NCBI RefSeq assembly: GCF_009664855.1 | Contig: NZ_CP045928.1 | Coordinates: 1,325,049 to 1,389,048, forward strand | DNA length: 64,000 bases | Reading direction: 5' to 3' | Source of the DNA: Flavobacterium sp. SLB02 | GTDB lineage: Bacteria > Bacteroidota > Bacteroidia > Flavobacteriales > Flavobacteriaceae | Program-made: the position numbers and the translations under genes | The notes under the pieces: model-generated | What the model was told of the DNA's origin: nothing | The model's database searches: none | The model's input: only the letters and a program-made list of their open reading frames with translations | In this document: one piece after another, positions 52,313 to 60,700 of the stretch | Layout of the letters: every line of letters begins with the position of its first letter | How positions within the stretch are numbered: position 1 is the first letter of the stretch

Positions 52313-53845
52313 ATGATGCATTTCAAAAGACTTCTGTTAATTCTACTGGTTTTTAGTACAAAATACTGCGTATGGGCACAGGTTAAACTTCCAGCTTTAG
52401 TGGCTGATAATATGGTATTGCAGCAAAATGCAAAAGTTAATTTATGGGGATGGGCAGCGCCAAGGGAAAAAATAACAATTCATTTAGGATGGAGTAATCT
52501 TCCTGTTGAGGTGCAGGCTGACGCCAATGGAAACTGGAAAACAGCAGTTGACACGCCCAATGGGAGTGACAAAGCCTATGATATTTTGATCAATGCATCA
52601 AATACTATCTCTTTAAGAAATATTCTAATTGGCGAAGTCTGGCTTTGTTCGGGTCAGTCCAATATGTTTTTTCCTGTGGGAAGAGAAGATAAAACCTGGA
52701 AAACCGGAGTTAAAAATTACCAAGAAGAAGTTAAAAACGCCTCTTTCCCTAATATTAGATTCTTTACCGTGGCGGTTAATGCTGCGCAAACACCACTTGA
52801 AGATGTTAGTGGAAGCTGGAAAGTGTGTACGCCTGAAAGTATTCAGACATTCTCTGCCGTAGCCTATTTCTTTGGCAGGGATTTATATCAAAAACTAAAT
52901 GTACCCATCGGGTTAATCTCGACGTCCTGGGGAGGAACAAAAGCAGAAGCCTGGACCGCTCAGAGTGTTTTAGAAGGGGATGTTGCCTTTTTACCGATTT
53001 TACAGGAGGATGCAAAAAATGAAAAAGTATATCAGGAAAAACTCGAAGCCTATTACTTAGGTCTTACCAACGAGCGAATTGCAGCTGCTGCAAATGCCGA
53101 GAAAGGACAATTAAAAAAGCCTAAAAAAGAAGCCAACAAAACCTCGTATGTCCTCTACAATGCCATGCTTCACCCTCTGGTAAATTATACTATAAAAGGC
53201 GCTATCTGGTATCAGGGAGAGAGCAATTCAGCAAAAGCCTATTTGTACCGGTCTTTATTTCCGGCAATGGTAAAGAGCTGGAGAGAAGAATGGAAACAGG
53301 GTGACTTCCCTTTTTATTATGTACAAATTACACCTCACAAAGGACAAAATGCTGAAATACGCGAAGCACAATTAATGTCTTTAAAAACAATCCCTAACAG
53401 TGGAATGGTGGTGACAACAGATCTTGGAGATGCCAATAATATTCACCCAATAGACAAGCAAACCGTGGGTTATAGACTCGCTTTAATTGCCCGTGCGAAA
53501 ACCTATGGAGAAAATAAACTGGTGTATTCAGGACCTATTTTTAACCATATGAAAATTAAAAAACAAAAGGCGCAGTTGTTCTTTGATTATGCGGAATCTG
53601 GTTTGAAACAAAACGGAGAGCATCTAAAAGAATTTGAAATAGCAGGAAAAGATCAGGTTTTTTATCCTGCCGATGCTGAAATTAATGGAAAAACAATTGT
53701 AGTTTCTTCTTCAAAAGTAAAAGAGCCTCTTGCTGTTCGTTTTGCCTGGAAAGCCGTTCCGGAGCCTAATTTGTTCAATAACGAAAATTTACCGGCTTCA
53801 CCTTTTAGAACAGATGACTGGGAAATTAATACGCAGAAAAATTAA
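52313..53845 (+). CDS. Sialate-O-acetylesterase-type carbohydrate esterase
   Basis: A 510-residue secreted protein. The signal peptide is LLILLVFSTKYCVWA. VADNMVLQQNAKVNLWGWAA at the N-terminus is the family beta-domain. LCSGQSNMFF carries the nucleophilic Ser, IWYQGESNSAK is a further conserved block, and NNIHPIDKQTVGYRLA carries the catalytic His. It has no close link to sialic acid here. In a pectin locus it is likely to deacetylate the polysaccharide. Start codons at 52313 and 52316 are both possible. It heads the operon to the GH28 gene. Confidence 0.88.
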   Translation: MMHFKRLLLILLVFSTKYCVWAQVKLPALVADNMVLQQNAKVNLWGWAAPREKITIHLGWSNLPVEVQADANGNWKTAVDTPNGSDKAYDILINASNTISLRNILIGEVWLCSGQSNMFFPVGREDKTWKTGVKNYQEEVKNASFPNIRFFTVAVNAAQTPLEDVSGSWKVCTPESIQTFSAVAYFFGRDLYQKLNVPIGLISTSWGGTKAEAWTAQSVLEGDVAFLPILQEDAKNEKVYQEKLEAYYLGLTNERIAAAANAEKGQLKKPKKEANKTSYVLYNAMLHPLVNYTIKGAIWYQGESNSAKAYLYRSLFPAMVKSWREEWKQGDFPFYYVQITPHKGQNAEIREAQLMSLKTIPNSGMVVTTDLGDANNIHPIDKQTVGYRLALIARAKTYGENKLVYSGPIFNHMKIKKQKAQLFFDYAESGLKQNGEHLKEFEIAGKDQVFYPADAEINGKTIVVSSSKVKEPLAVRFAWKAVPEPNLFNNENLPASPFRTDDWEINTQKN

Positions 53846-53854
53846 GAAGATAAA

Positions 53855-54925
53855 ATGAATAGAAGACAATTTATAATCGGGAATTCTCTCGCTTTTATGG
53901 CGCTGTGTCTTCCATTTTCAGCGAAAGCCATTACTTTATGGGATGATCCAAAGCTTTCTGATTTCGAAAAAAGACTTCGACCAGTGGGACGCGCTTTAGA
54001 ATTCGAGGATTATTATGTTTGGTGCAACAGCCCAATTGAAGGTCCTGATGGTAAAATTCATGTGTTTTTTTCCAGATGGCCCAAAGCAAAAGGAATGAGC
54101 GGATGGATCAACAGCTCTGAAATTGCTCATGCAGTTGCCCAGAATCCTGAAGGTCCTTATGAATATGTCAGCACTATATTAGCGCCCCGAGGGGAAGGTT
54201 TTTGGGATGCCACAACTTGCCATAATCCGAGTATTCATTTTGTAGAGGGAAAATATGCGCTTTTTTTCATGGGAAATTCCAACGGAAAAATGAATACAAA
54301 ACGCATTGGACTGGCCACTTCCGATTCTCTTTTCGGACCCTGGAAAAGACCCGATGAGCCATTATTACTTCCGGGAAAAGAAGGCGAATGGGATGATCTT
54401 TTAACTACAAATCCTTCGTTTTTAAAACATCCAAACGGTGAATATTGGCTTTATTATAAATCATTGGATACAGAGAATTACGAGCATCCAAAATTTCCGG
54501 TAAAAGGCAATAGAAAATACGGACTGGCGATAGCTAAATCCCTTGAAGGACCTTATAAAAAATACGAACACAATCCGGTTATTGATTTCTCTAAACTGGG
54601 AGATAATAAACAATGCGAGGATGCTTTTGTATGGTATGAAAATAAGAAATTCAAAATGCTGGCAAGAGATATGGGCGTTTTCGGGATCGATTACGGATTG
54701 TACATGGATTCTGAGGATGGAAAGAATTGGAGTGATCCGCAAATTGCCTATCAGCCCTTAAACAAATATATCAATCAGCCCCAGGCGCCTAAGCATTTAA
54801 ATCGGTATGGTAGGGTAGAGCGTCCCCAGCTGCTGTTTCAAAACGGAAAAGCGACTTATTTATTTACCGCTTCTCAGGGAGGAAAATACCAGACCGCTTC
54901 GGCATTTATTTTTAAGATAGTATAA
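53855..54925 (+). CDS. Secreted five-bladed beta-propeller glycosidase-like protein
   Basis: A 356-residue protein. The N-terminus MNRRQFIIGNSLAFMALCLP has a twin-arginine look, so Tat export is possible. The body has repeated blades with the pattern GPWKRPDEPLLLPGKEGEWD, GPYKKYEHNPVIDF and NPSIHFVEGKYALFFMGNSN. It resembles GH43/GH117-like propellers, and I could not place it in a specific family. Acidic residues in EGPDGKIHVFF, CHNPSIHF and CEDAFVWYENKKF are possible active-site positions. It lies nine bases after the esterase gene and is an attractive candidate new activity in this locus. Confidence 0.65.
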   Translation: MNRRQFIIGNSLAFMALCLPFSAKAITLWDDPKLSDFEKRLRPVGRALEFEDYYVWCNSPIEGPDGKIHVFFSRWPKAKGMSGWINSSEIAHAVAQNPEGPYEYVSTILAPRGEGFWDATTCHNPSIHFVEGKYALFFMGNSNGKMNTKRIGLATSDSLFGPWKRPDEPLLLPGKEGEWDDLLTTNPSFLKHPNGEYWLYYKSLDTENYEHPKFPVKGNRKYGLAIAKSLEGPYKKYEHNPVIDFSKLGDNKQCEDAFVWYENKKFKMLARDMGVFGIDYGLYMDSEDGKNWSDPQIAYQPLNKYINQPQAPKHLNRYGRVERPQLLFQNGKATYLFTASQGGKYQTASAFIFKIV

Positions 54926-54953
54926 AAGAAAAATTAATTTATATCATTCAAAG

Positions 54954-55283
54954 ATGGAAAATAATACCACAGTGAGAAATGCTTTTACCATGAAATTAAA
55001 ACCGGGTTTTCAGGCCGAATATAAATTACGCCACGATAGAATCTGGCCGGAATTACAAACCTTACTTTCAGAAAGTGGAATTCAGGATTATAGTATTTTT
55101 TTAGACGAGGACACCTTAACGCTTTTTGCTGTTCAGAAAATCAGTAAAGATTTCGATACGAATTTTTTGCCCAATCATCCCCTTGTAAAGAAATGGTGGA
55201 GCTATATGGGAGATATAATGGAAACAAATGCAGATAATTCGCCAAAAACCATTGTGCTTAAAGAGGTTTTTCATTTGGATTAA
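54954..55283 (+). CDS. rhaM: L-rhamnose mutarotase
   Basis: A 109-residue protein that interconverts alpha and beta anomers of L-rhamnose. The opening FTMKLKPGFQAEYKLRHDRI has the catalytic His region, and HPLVKKWWSYMGDIME matches the C-terminal motif. Length and fold match E. coli RhaM (104). No signal peptide, so it acts in the cytoplasm after transport. It supports rhamnose as an end product of this locus. Confidence 0.93.
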   Translation: MENNTTVRNAFTMKLKPGFQAEYKLRHDRIWPELQTLLSESGIQDYSIFLDEDTLTLFAVQKISKDFDTNFLPNHPLVKKWWSYMGDIMETNADNSPKTIVLKEVFHLD

Positions 55284-55318
55284 ATGAGTAAATTGTCATT
55301 AAATAAAAACAAAAAAGA

Positions 55319-56608
55319 ATGAAAAATACTGTAAAATTATACGCCCCTATTGCATTATCAATATTAATTTTTGCCAGTTGTAATGCACAGAAGAAATCAA
55401 ACACAAATACCATTGTTTTAAAAAACACCTCTTCAATAGAGGTGCCTCAAAGAGCAATTTCGATAAAAAGGAGCCAACTTTCCCTAAGTAATTCAACAGG
55501 AACTTATCCTGTTTTGATTTATAAAAACGATACAATTCCGGCACAGGTTAACGATTTGGATGCAGATGGAAAATGGGATGAATTATTTATCGTTACTGAT
55601 TTTTCTCCAAAACAAGTAAAAACTGCAACCTTAAGCTGGTCTGAGACAGATCCAAAATTTACAATAAAAACAAGTGTAAGATTCGGAAAGAGAGAAGCCA
55701 AAAACCTGCCTGTCCATCCGGCAAGAGATGAAGTCTTGATGGCCAATGAGGTACACAAAAAATTAGGTTACCAAAAATACCAAACCGATGGCCCATCTTG
55801 GGAAAATGACAAAGTAGGCTTCAGGCATTATTTGGATGGAAGAAATTCAAAAGATGTTTTCGGAAAAAAAATACCTGCCATTACTCCTGAAGATGTTGGT
55901 ATAAACAGCAAAGGTGCTGTTGAAGATAATTATCACGTGATGCATGATTGGGGAAGAGATATTTTTCCTGTCGGAAATTCAGCCGGACTTGGGGGTTTTG
56001 CTTTACTGATCGATAATAAAATTAACAGACTTGGAATTATTGGAAGCGATACCATAAACAATATCGAGAAAACAACATTCAAAATCGTAAGTGAAGGTCC
56101 GGTAAATTCGGTTTTAAGTTATAACTATCAAAATTGGGAAGCTTCAGGAAATAAATATCAGGCACAGGAAACTACAACGATTTGGCCTGGAATGTACGGT
56201 TATAAAAACACTATTTCGGTTAATGGCTTAAAAGGAAAAGAAACACTTGTAATTGCATACTCGAATTTAAACAACCAAAACCCTTTGCAGGTAATTGATG
56301 CCGGAGATTTTGTATGTTTCATATTGCATGATAAACTGACCTACGAACGCCAATGGATTTTAGGAACTGCTGTAATTGTGCCAAAATCGGTTTATAAAGG
56401 TTACATCGAGGCGCCTAAAACAGGAAAGTTAACAGATTCTTATTTGATAAAACTTTCTGCAAAAAACAATCAACAAGTGAGTTATTACCCAATAGCGGGC
56501 TGGGAATTAAGCGCAGATAGTAATTTTAAAGATTCGAAGTATTTTACCAATTACGTCACGACTTTAGCCAAGCAGCTTTCGGCTAAAATTAAGGTTGAGG
56601 TGAAGTAA
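55319..56608 (+). CDS. DUF4861 lipoprotein
   Basis: A 429-residue lipoprotein with lipobox IFASC (Cys21). The sequence is rich in beta structure: LKNTSSIEVPQRAISIKRSQ, DLDADGKWDELFIVTDFSPK, WGRDIFPVGNSAGLGGFALL, TIWPGMYGYKNTISVNGLKG. This matches DUF4861, a family found in polysaccharide loci of Bacteroidota whose activity I do not know. It lies between rhaM and the GH28 gene, so a pectin-related role is likely. Confidence 0.82.
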   Translation: MKNTVKLYAPIALSILIFASCNAQKKSNTNTIVLKNTSSIEVPQRAISIKRSQLSLSNSTGTYPVLIYKNDTIPAQVNDLDADGKWDELFIVTDFSPKQVKTATLSWSETDPKFTIKTSVRFGKREAKNLPVHPARDEVLMANEVHKKLGYQKYQTDGPSWENDKVGFRHYLDGRNSKDVFGKKIPAITPEDVGINSKGAVEDNYHVMHDWGRDIFPVGNSAGLGGFALLIDNKINRLGIIGSDTINNIEKTTFKIVSEGPVNSVLSYNYQNWEASGNKYQAQETTTIWPGMYGYKNTISVNGLKGKETLVIAYSNLNNQNPLQVIDAGDFVCFILHDKLTYERQWILGTAVIVPKSVYKGYIEAPKTGKLTDSYLIKLSAKNNQQVSYYPIAGWELSADSNFKDSKYFTNYVTTLAKQLSAKIKVEVK

Positions 56609-56699
56609 GATAACTACACGATTAGATAAAATATTATTATGAAGAATAATAGCGGGATTAGCTCATAAAAAAAACAACTAACACTAACACATAACCAAA

Positions 56700-58028
56700 A
56701 TGAAAAATATTTTTAAAATTTTAATCTGTATCGTCGGTTTTTCGCAGAGTTCCTTTGCACAGAATTATGCCAATGATACATTTCCGGATGGAAGCGAAAT
56801 CACCAATTGGTTTAAGGATTATTCTAAAATTCAGTTGAAAGATCTGGGCAAAAAATACACCATTACAGATTTTGGAGTAGGAAAGGACAGTACCAAAATT
56901 CAAACAATTGCTATTCAGAAAGTAATCGATAAAGCCGCTGCAAATGGTGGCGGAGTTATTGTAATTCCAAAAGGAGTTTACTTAAGCGGCGCGTTGTTTT
57001 TTAAACCTAAAACTACATTATATGTTTCAGAAGGCGGAGTTTTGAAAGGTTCTGATAATATCGACGATTTCCCAATAATGCCATCGAGAATGGAAGGTCA
57101 AAATCTAGATTATTTCCCCGCTTTGGTCAATGCATACGGAGTCGATAATTTTTCGATTTCAGGAAAAGGAACCATTAACGGAAACGGAAAAAAGTATTGG
57201 GATGCTTTTTGGGCGCGACGCAAAGAGAATCCAAAATGCACCAATCTCGAAGTTTCAAGACCGCGATTGGTTTTTATATGGAACTCCAATAACGTGCAGT
57301 TTCAGGATGTGAGACTAATTAATTCTGGTTTCTGGACGAATCATTTTTATAAATGTAATAATGTAAAACTGCTTGATCTTTATATTTTTTCTCCTCACAT
57401 TACCTCAAAAGCGCCAAGTACAGATGCGATCGATATTGATATTTGCACTAACTTTTTGGTAAAAGGTTGTTATTTGTCTGTTAATGACGATGCAATTGCC
57501 TTAAAAGGAGGAAAAGGACCTTATGCAGATCAGGATAAAAACAACGGACCCAATGCCAATATTATCATCGAAGATTGCAATTTTGGATTCTGTCATTCGG
57601 CGCTAACCAACGGAAGCGAATCTATTCATAACAAAAACGTAATTATGCGTAATTGTAAAATAGACGGAGCTTCGAGATTATTATGGCTCAAAATGAGACC
57701 TGACACACCACAACGATATGAATATATTAGAGTAGAAGATATTAAGGGAGAAGCCAAAACCTGTCTGGCTGTTTTTGCGTGGAAACAATTTTTTGACTTA
57801 AAAGGACGCCCTGATGTTCCGTTATCGTACGCAGACCATGTTACTTTAAAAAATATCGATCTTAAGTGTGATACTTTTTACGGAGTAGAAAATGATCCAA
57901 ATGTTCGTTTATCCAATTTTACATTTGAGAATTTGAACATCCAGGCAACGAAAACCGACATTGATAAAAGCATAATAAATGGGGTGAATTTTAAAAATGT
58001 TTACGTGAATAAGCAGCTAGTTGAGTAA
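56700..58028 (+). CDS. GH28 polygalacturonase-type glycosidase
   Basis: A 442-residue secreted beta-helix enzyme. Signal peptide VGFSQSSFAQ. The right-handed beta-helix starts GGGVIVIPKGVYLSGALFFK. Active-site blocks are STDAIDID (GH28 Asp), NDDAIALKGG (the DD pair), FCHSALTNGSE and RLLWLKMRPDT. The second and fourth blocks are close to the classical motifs; the first and third differ (T for N, C-H-S for G-H-G), which is common in the Bacteroidetes rhamnogalacturonan group. It hydrolyses alpha-galacturonide links in pectin. It is the last gene of the operon headed by the esterase. Confidence 0.9.
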   Translation: MKNIFKILICIVGFSQSSFAQNYANDTFPDGSEITNWFKDYSKIQLKDLGKKYTITDFGVGKDSTKIQTIAIQKVIDKAAANGGGVIVIPKGVYLSGALFFKPKTTLYVSEGGVLKGSDNIDDFPIMPSRMEGQNLDYFPALVNAYGVDNFSISGKGTINGNGKKYWDAFWARRKENPKCTNLEVSRPRLVFIWNSNNVQFQDVRLINSGFWTNHFYKCNNVKLLDLYIFSPHITSKAPSTDAIDIDICTNFLVKGCYLSVNDDAIALKGGKGPYADQDKNNGPNANIIIEDCNFGFCHSALTNGSESIHNKNVIMRNCKIDGASRLLWLKMRPDTPQRYEYIRVEDIKGEAKTCLAVFAWKQFFDLKGRPDVPLSYADHVTLKNIDLKCDTFYGVENDPNVRLSNFTFENLNIQATKTDIDKSIINGVNFKNVYVNKQLVE

Positions 58029-58292
58029 TTTTTCCTCAAATTCTCATCTTATTTCAGGTTGTTTATTGCCTAAAAGTTAAAATTTGAGACTGTTTTTTAA
58101 GATTTGGAGAAAAAAAATAAAATTATTTTCAACGGGTTTTTACACGTCGTGTAAGCCTCTGTTTTTAGAGTTGGATAAATAAGTAATTGATTAGTAGTTG
58201 TTTGGTTCTTCTGGGCTTCACGAAAAAAAGTGAAGTAAATTTAATGTTAACCCGAAGCCTGAAAAACACTGATAATTTTAACGTGAAATATG
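58029..58292. other. Intergenic, no gene seen
   Basis: About 260 bases between the GH28 gene and the histone-like gene's promoter. No terminator hairpin was clearly identified. Confidence 0.4.
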
Positions 58293-58322
58293 TTGTAACT
58301 ATCAATCAAACTTTTATTTTTG
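58293..58322 (+). promoter_or_regulatory. Consensus promoter of the histone H1-like gene
   Basis: TTG (58293-58295), 19 bases, TATTTTTG (58315-58322): a full match to TTG ... TAnnTTTG. The predicted leader is about 18 bases. This is a constitutive-looking promoter, unlike the operator-dependent ones of the surrounding locus. Confidence 0.75.
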
Positions 58323-58346
58323 CGGCTTAATTTAATCATTATAAGC

Positions 58347-58523
58347 ATGAAAGATCTATTAGTAAAAATCAACGCCGAAATTGACACATTTAGAGCAGAA
58401 GCTGAATCTTTAACAGAAAAAGGTGTTAAAGCTGCTGGACCAAGAGCTCGTAAAGCTACTTTAGAAATCGAAAAACTTTTAAAAGAGTTTAGAAAAGTTT
58501 CTATCGAAGAATCAAAAAAATAA
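58347..58523 (+). CDS. Histone H1-like DNA-binding protein
   Basis: 58 residues from ATG at 58347 (MKDLLVKINAEIDTFRAEAE). An in-frame TTG 27 bases earlier is inside the -7 box and not a start. The sequence is Lys/Glu/Ala-rich and helical: ESLTEKGVKAAGPRARKATL, EIEKLLKEFRKVSIEESKK. This is the short histone H1/Hc1-like family that is widespread in Flavobacteria. It is a housekeeping gene inserted between pectin-locus units. Confidence 0.88.
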   Translation: MKDLLVKINAEIDTFRAEAESLTEKGVKAAGPRARKATLEIEKLLKEFRKVSIEESKK

Positions 58524-58540
58524 TATTTTTATTCAAAATA

Positions 58541-58574
58541 AAACCTCGTTTAAGCAATTAAACGAGGTTTTTTT
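58541..58574 (+). terminator. Terminator of the histone-like gene
   Basis: AAACCTCGTTTA (58541-58552) pairs perfectly with TAAACGAGGTTT (58559-58570), followed by a T-run. Confidence 0.9.
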
Positions 58575-58662
58575 ATGGGGAAAATTTGACTTTAGAAGTT
58601 AGATGTTAGAAGTTATGAATGAATTAAAATTGTCACGCAACCCATAACTCAAAATTCAAAAT

Positions 58663-60162
58663 TCATAACACATAATCCCTAAGTCCACAGTCTTTTAATT
58701 TTTTAATGCTTTCCGCTACGGTCAATGCATTGAGATTAGCGCCTTCTGCGCCAGTGTGCGTATGATCTTTTGGGAAAAAGGCTTTTACTTTTTCTTTGCC
58801 TAAAGCTTCATATTTAAGCGCAACTATTTCATTTAAATCGATATAAAAGACATTTTCCTTTTCAGCAGCTTCTTTCGACCAATTTCCGTACGTATCATTT
58901 CTTCTTTCTACTTTATCGTTTGGCCATTCATTTCTTGGCGTTTGGCTTAAAACAATAGGTATAGCACCTTTTTCTTTGGCTTCGCGAATAAATTTGGTCA
59001 TGTACCATCCAAAAGTATGTACAGTTTCTTTAGAGCCATCTGTAAGGGTAACTTCTTGTGTTTCATCGCCATTTCCTTTAAGGGAACCTCTAAATTTTTC
59101 CTTATCAATAGCCCCGGCATCATTATGCCCAAACTGAATTAGTATATAATCTCCGGGTTGTAACTCATTTTTAACTTCATTCCAAAGGCCTTCATGATCA
59201 TAAGTTCGGGTACTTCTGCCGCCTCTGGCTTTGTTAATGACTTCAATTCTGGTTGTATCACAATACGTGGGGAACGGAACTCCCCAGCCTACAGCATTTT
59301 GATCGCCATTATTGTTGGCCATTGTAGAATCTCCAATTAAATACACTTTCCTTTTGGCAGGAAGCACAATTTTTGGGTCTTTTAAAATATAATTTTTCAA
59401 AGAGTTTTTGCTTTCTTTTAATTGATCAATAATTACCGAAGCAGAAAGCACCGCACCTTTTGCTGAGGTATGCGTATGGTCTTTTTTATAAAAGTAAGTT
59501 CCCGTCACTTTTTGTTCGCCCACTTTTTCCATTTCCAGAGCCATTTTATCATTCAAATCGATAAAAGTTACTTTCTCTTTCTCAGCAATTTGTTTGGCCC
59601 ATAAACCGTATGATTTATTGTTGCGCGGCACTTTCCCTTCTTTCCAGTCGTTTCTCGGAATCGGAGAGCAAACAATCGGAATCGCCCCTTTTGATTTCGC
59701 CTCACGAATCACCTTTTGAATGTACCAGCCGTAGCTGTGAACAATTTCATGTTTTTTAGTCAGGATATTATCAATTTCCTGAGTTTGGTTTCCGATTCCT
59801 TTGATCGTTCCTCGGGCGCGAAGACTATCATTTAAAGGCCCATCATCATTATGCCCAAACTGAATCAGGACGTAATCTCCTTTTTTGAGTTTATTTAAAA
59901 CCGCAATCCACAAACCTTTATCCTGAAAAGTTCGGCTGCTTGTACCGCCCAAAGCATGATTTTCGATATTGAGTTTTGTGGTATCTAAAAATTGCCCAAT
60001 ATAATCGCCCCATCCCCAAAGTCCGCCGGAACCATCGCCTTTACCATTTTTTACAGTCGAATCGCCAACCATAAAAACAGTTGGTTTATTTTCTTGTTTT
60101 AGTGTGAAATTGAAAAAAAGGAAAGCCAGAGATAACAGGGCTAATAGTTTAATTGATTTCAT
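58663..60162 (-). CDS. Tandem rhamnogalacturonan acetylesterase (double CE12, SGNH)
   Basis: A 499-residue secreted protein made of two complete SGNH domains. Signal peptide LLALLSLAFLFFNFTLK. Domain 1 (about 27-255): VGDSTVKNG (Ser), NHALGGTSSRTF, LIQFGHNDDG, KKDHTHTSAKGA (Asp-His). Domain 2 (about 270-499): IGDSTMANN, NKARGGRSTRTY, LIQFGHNDAG, PKDHTHTGAEGA. Both have all blocks, so both should be active. CE12 removes acetyl groups from rhamnogalacturonan. Tandem copies in one chain could bind two sites or arise by duplication. The gene is separate from the operon, with its own operator upstream. Confidence 0.92.
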   Translation of the reverse strand: MKSIKLLALLSLAFLFFNFTLKQENKPTVFMVGDSTVKNGKGDGSGGLWGWGDYIGQFLDTTKLNIENHALGGTSSRTFQDKGLWIAVLNKLKKGDYVLIQFGHNDDGPLNDSLRARGTIKGIGNQTQEIDNILTKKHEIVHSYGWYIQKVIREAKSKGAIPIVCSPIPRNDWKEGKVPRNNKSYGLWAKQIAEKEKVTFIDLNDKMALEMEKVGEQKVTGTYFYKKDHTHTSAKGAVLSASVIIDQLKESKNSLKNYILKDPKIVLPAKRKVYLIGDSTMANNNGDQNAVGWGVPFPTYCDTTRIEVINKARGGRSTRTYDHEGLWNEVKNELQPGDYILIQFGHNDAGAIDKEKFRGSLKGNGDETQEVTLTDGSKETVHTFGWYMTKFIREAKEKGAIPIVLSQTPRNEWPNDKVERRNDTYGNWSKEAAEKENVFYIDLNEIVALKYEALGKEKVKAFFPKDHTHTGAEGANLNALTVAESIKKLKDCGLRDYVL

Positions 60163-60488
60163 GAAATAGGTATTTTGTTTAAAGTAATAGTTAGCACATT
60201 TTAATAATCTAAACTCAAAAAAGTAAACCAGTCTCCAACCTTCGCTGTCAATGAAGTTTTTAATTTCAATCGACTCGTTTCATCTGCGTACTTTTTTCGC
60301 AATCCCTTAGCGAGCTCAAAGCAAAGCGAAAAATAAAACCTTATGTCCCGAATCTTCGGGATTGCCTAGACCTTAGCGCTCTTTGTGGTAAAAGTCATTT
60401 ACATTTTCATGCAGAGCGAAGCAAAAGCCATTATCAGGAAACCTGAAACCTGAAACTTTTTTATAGCATAGTTAATTTGATGATATTT
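60163..60488. other. Long leader/upstream region of the CE12 gene with a repeat-like segment
   Basis: No gene. If the TAGTTTTG box at 60489-60496 is used, this is a 320-base mRNA leader. The segment 60295-60470 (with CCTTAGCGCTCTTTGTGG and GAATCTTCGGGATTGCC) looks like intergenic filler that I recognise as a recurring type in Flavobacterium genomes. Confidence 0.5.
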
Positions 60489-60514
60489 CAAAACTAGTAG
60501 TTCTATTTTTATAA

Positions 60515-60536
60515 AGTATCCTGTACTATGATGTTA
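60515..60536 (-). promoter_or_regulatory. PUL operator D (direct repeat) facing the CE12 gene
   Basis: Minus strand: TAACATCATAG (degenerate) then TACAGGATACT. Eighteen bases further is TAGTTTTG (plus 60489-60496), a perfect -7 box. The start of the CE12 gene is about 350 bases further along. Confidence 0.75.
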
Positions 60537-60571
60537 AAAAAACAAGAGTATTCTAAATTATTATATTGCAA

Positions 60572-60593
60572 AATCAGGTAGGTACAGGATACT
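60572..60593 (+). promoter_or_regulatory. PUL operator E (direct repeat) facing the DUF4450 gene
   Basis: AATCAGGTAGG then TACAGGATACT. The predicted -7 position 18 bases on reads GAAATTGC, a poor match, so the promoter of this copy is less certain. It is 108 bases upstream of the start. Confidence 0.6.
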
Positions 60594-60700
60594 ATACCAC
60601 TAAAAAACAAAGAAATTGCATCGGCATTACCGAATTAATAAAATTAGAACCTATTAATTTTATTATCCGAATTTAAGGATAATTCATTTTTTACAACGCT

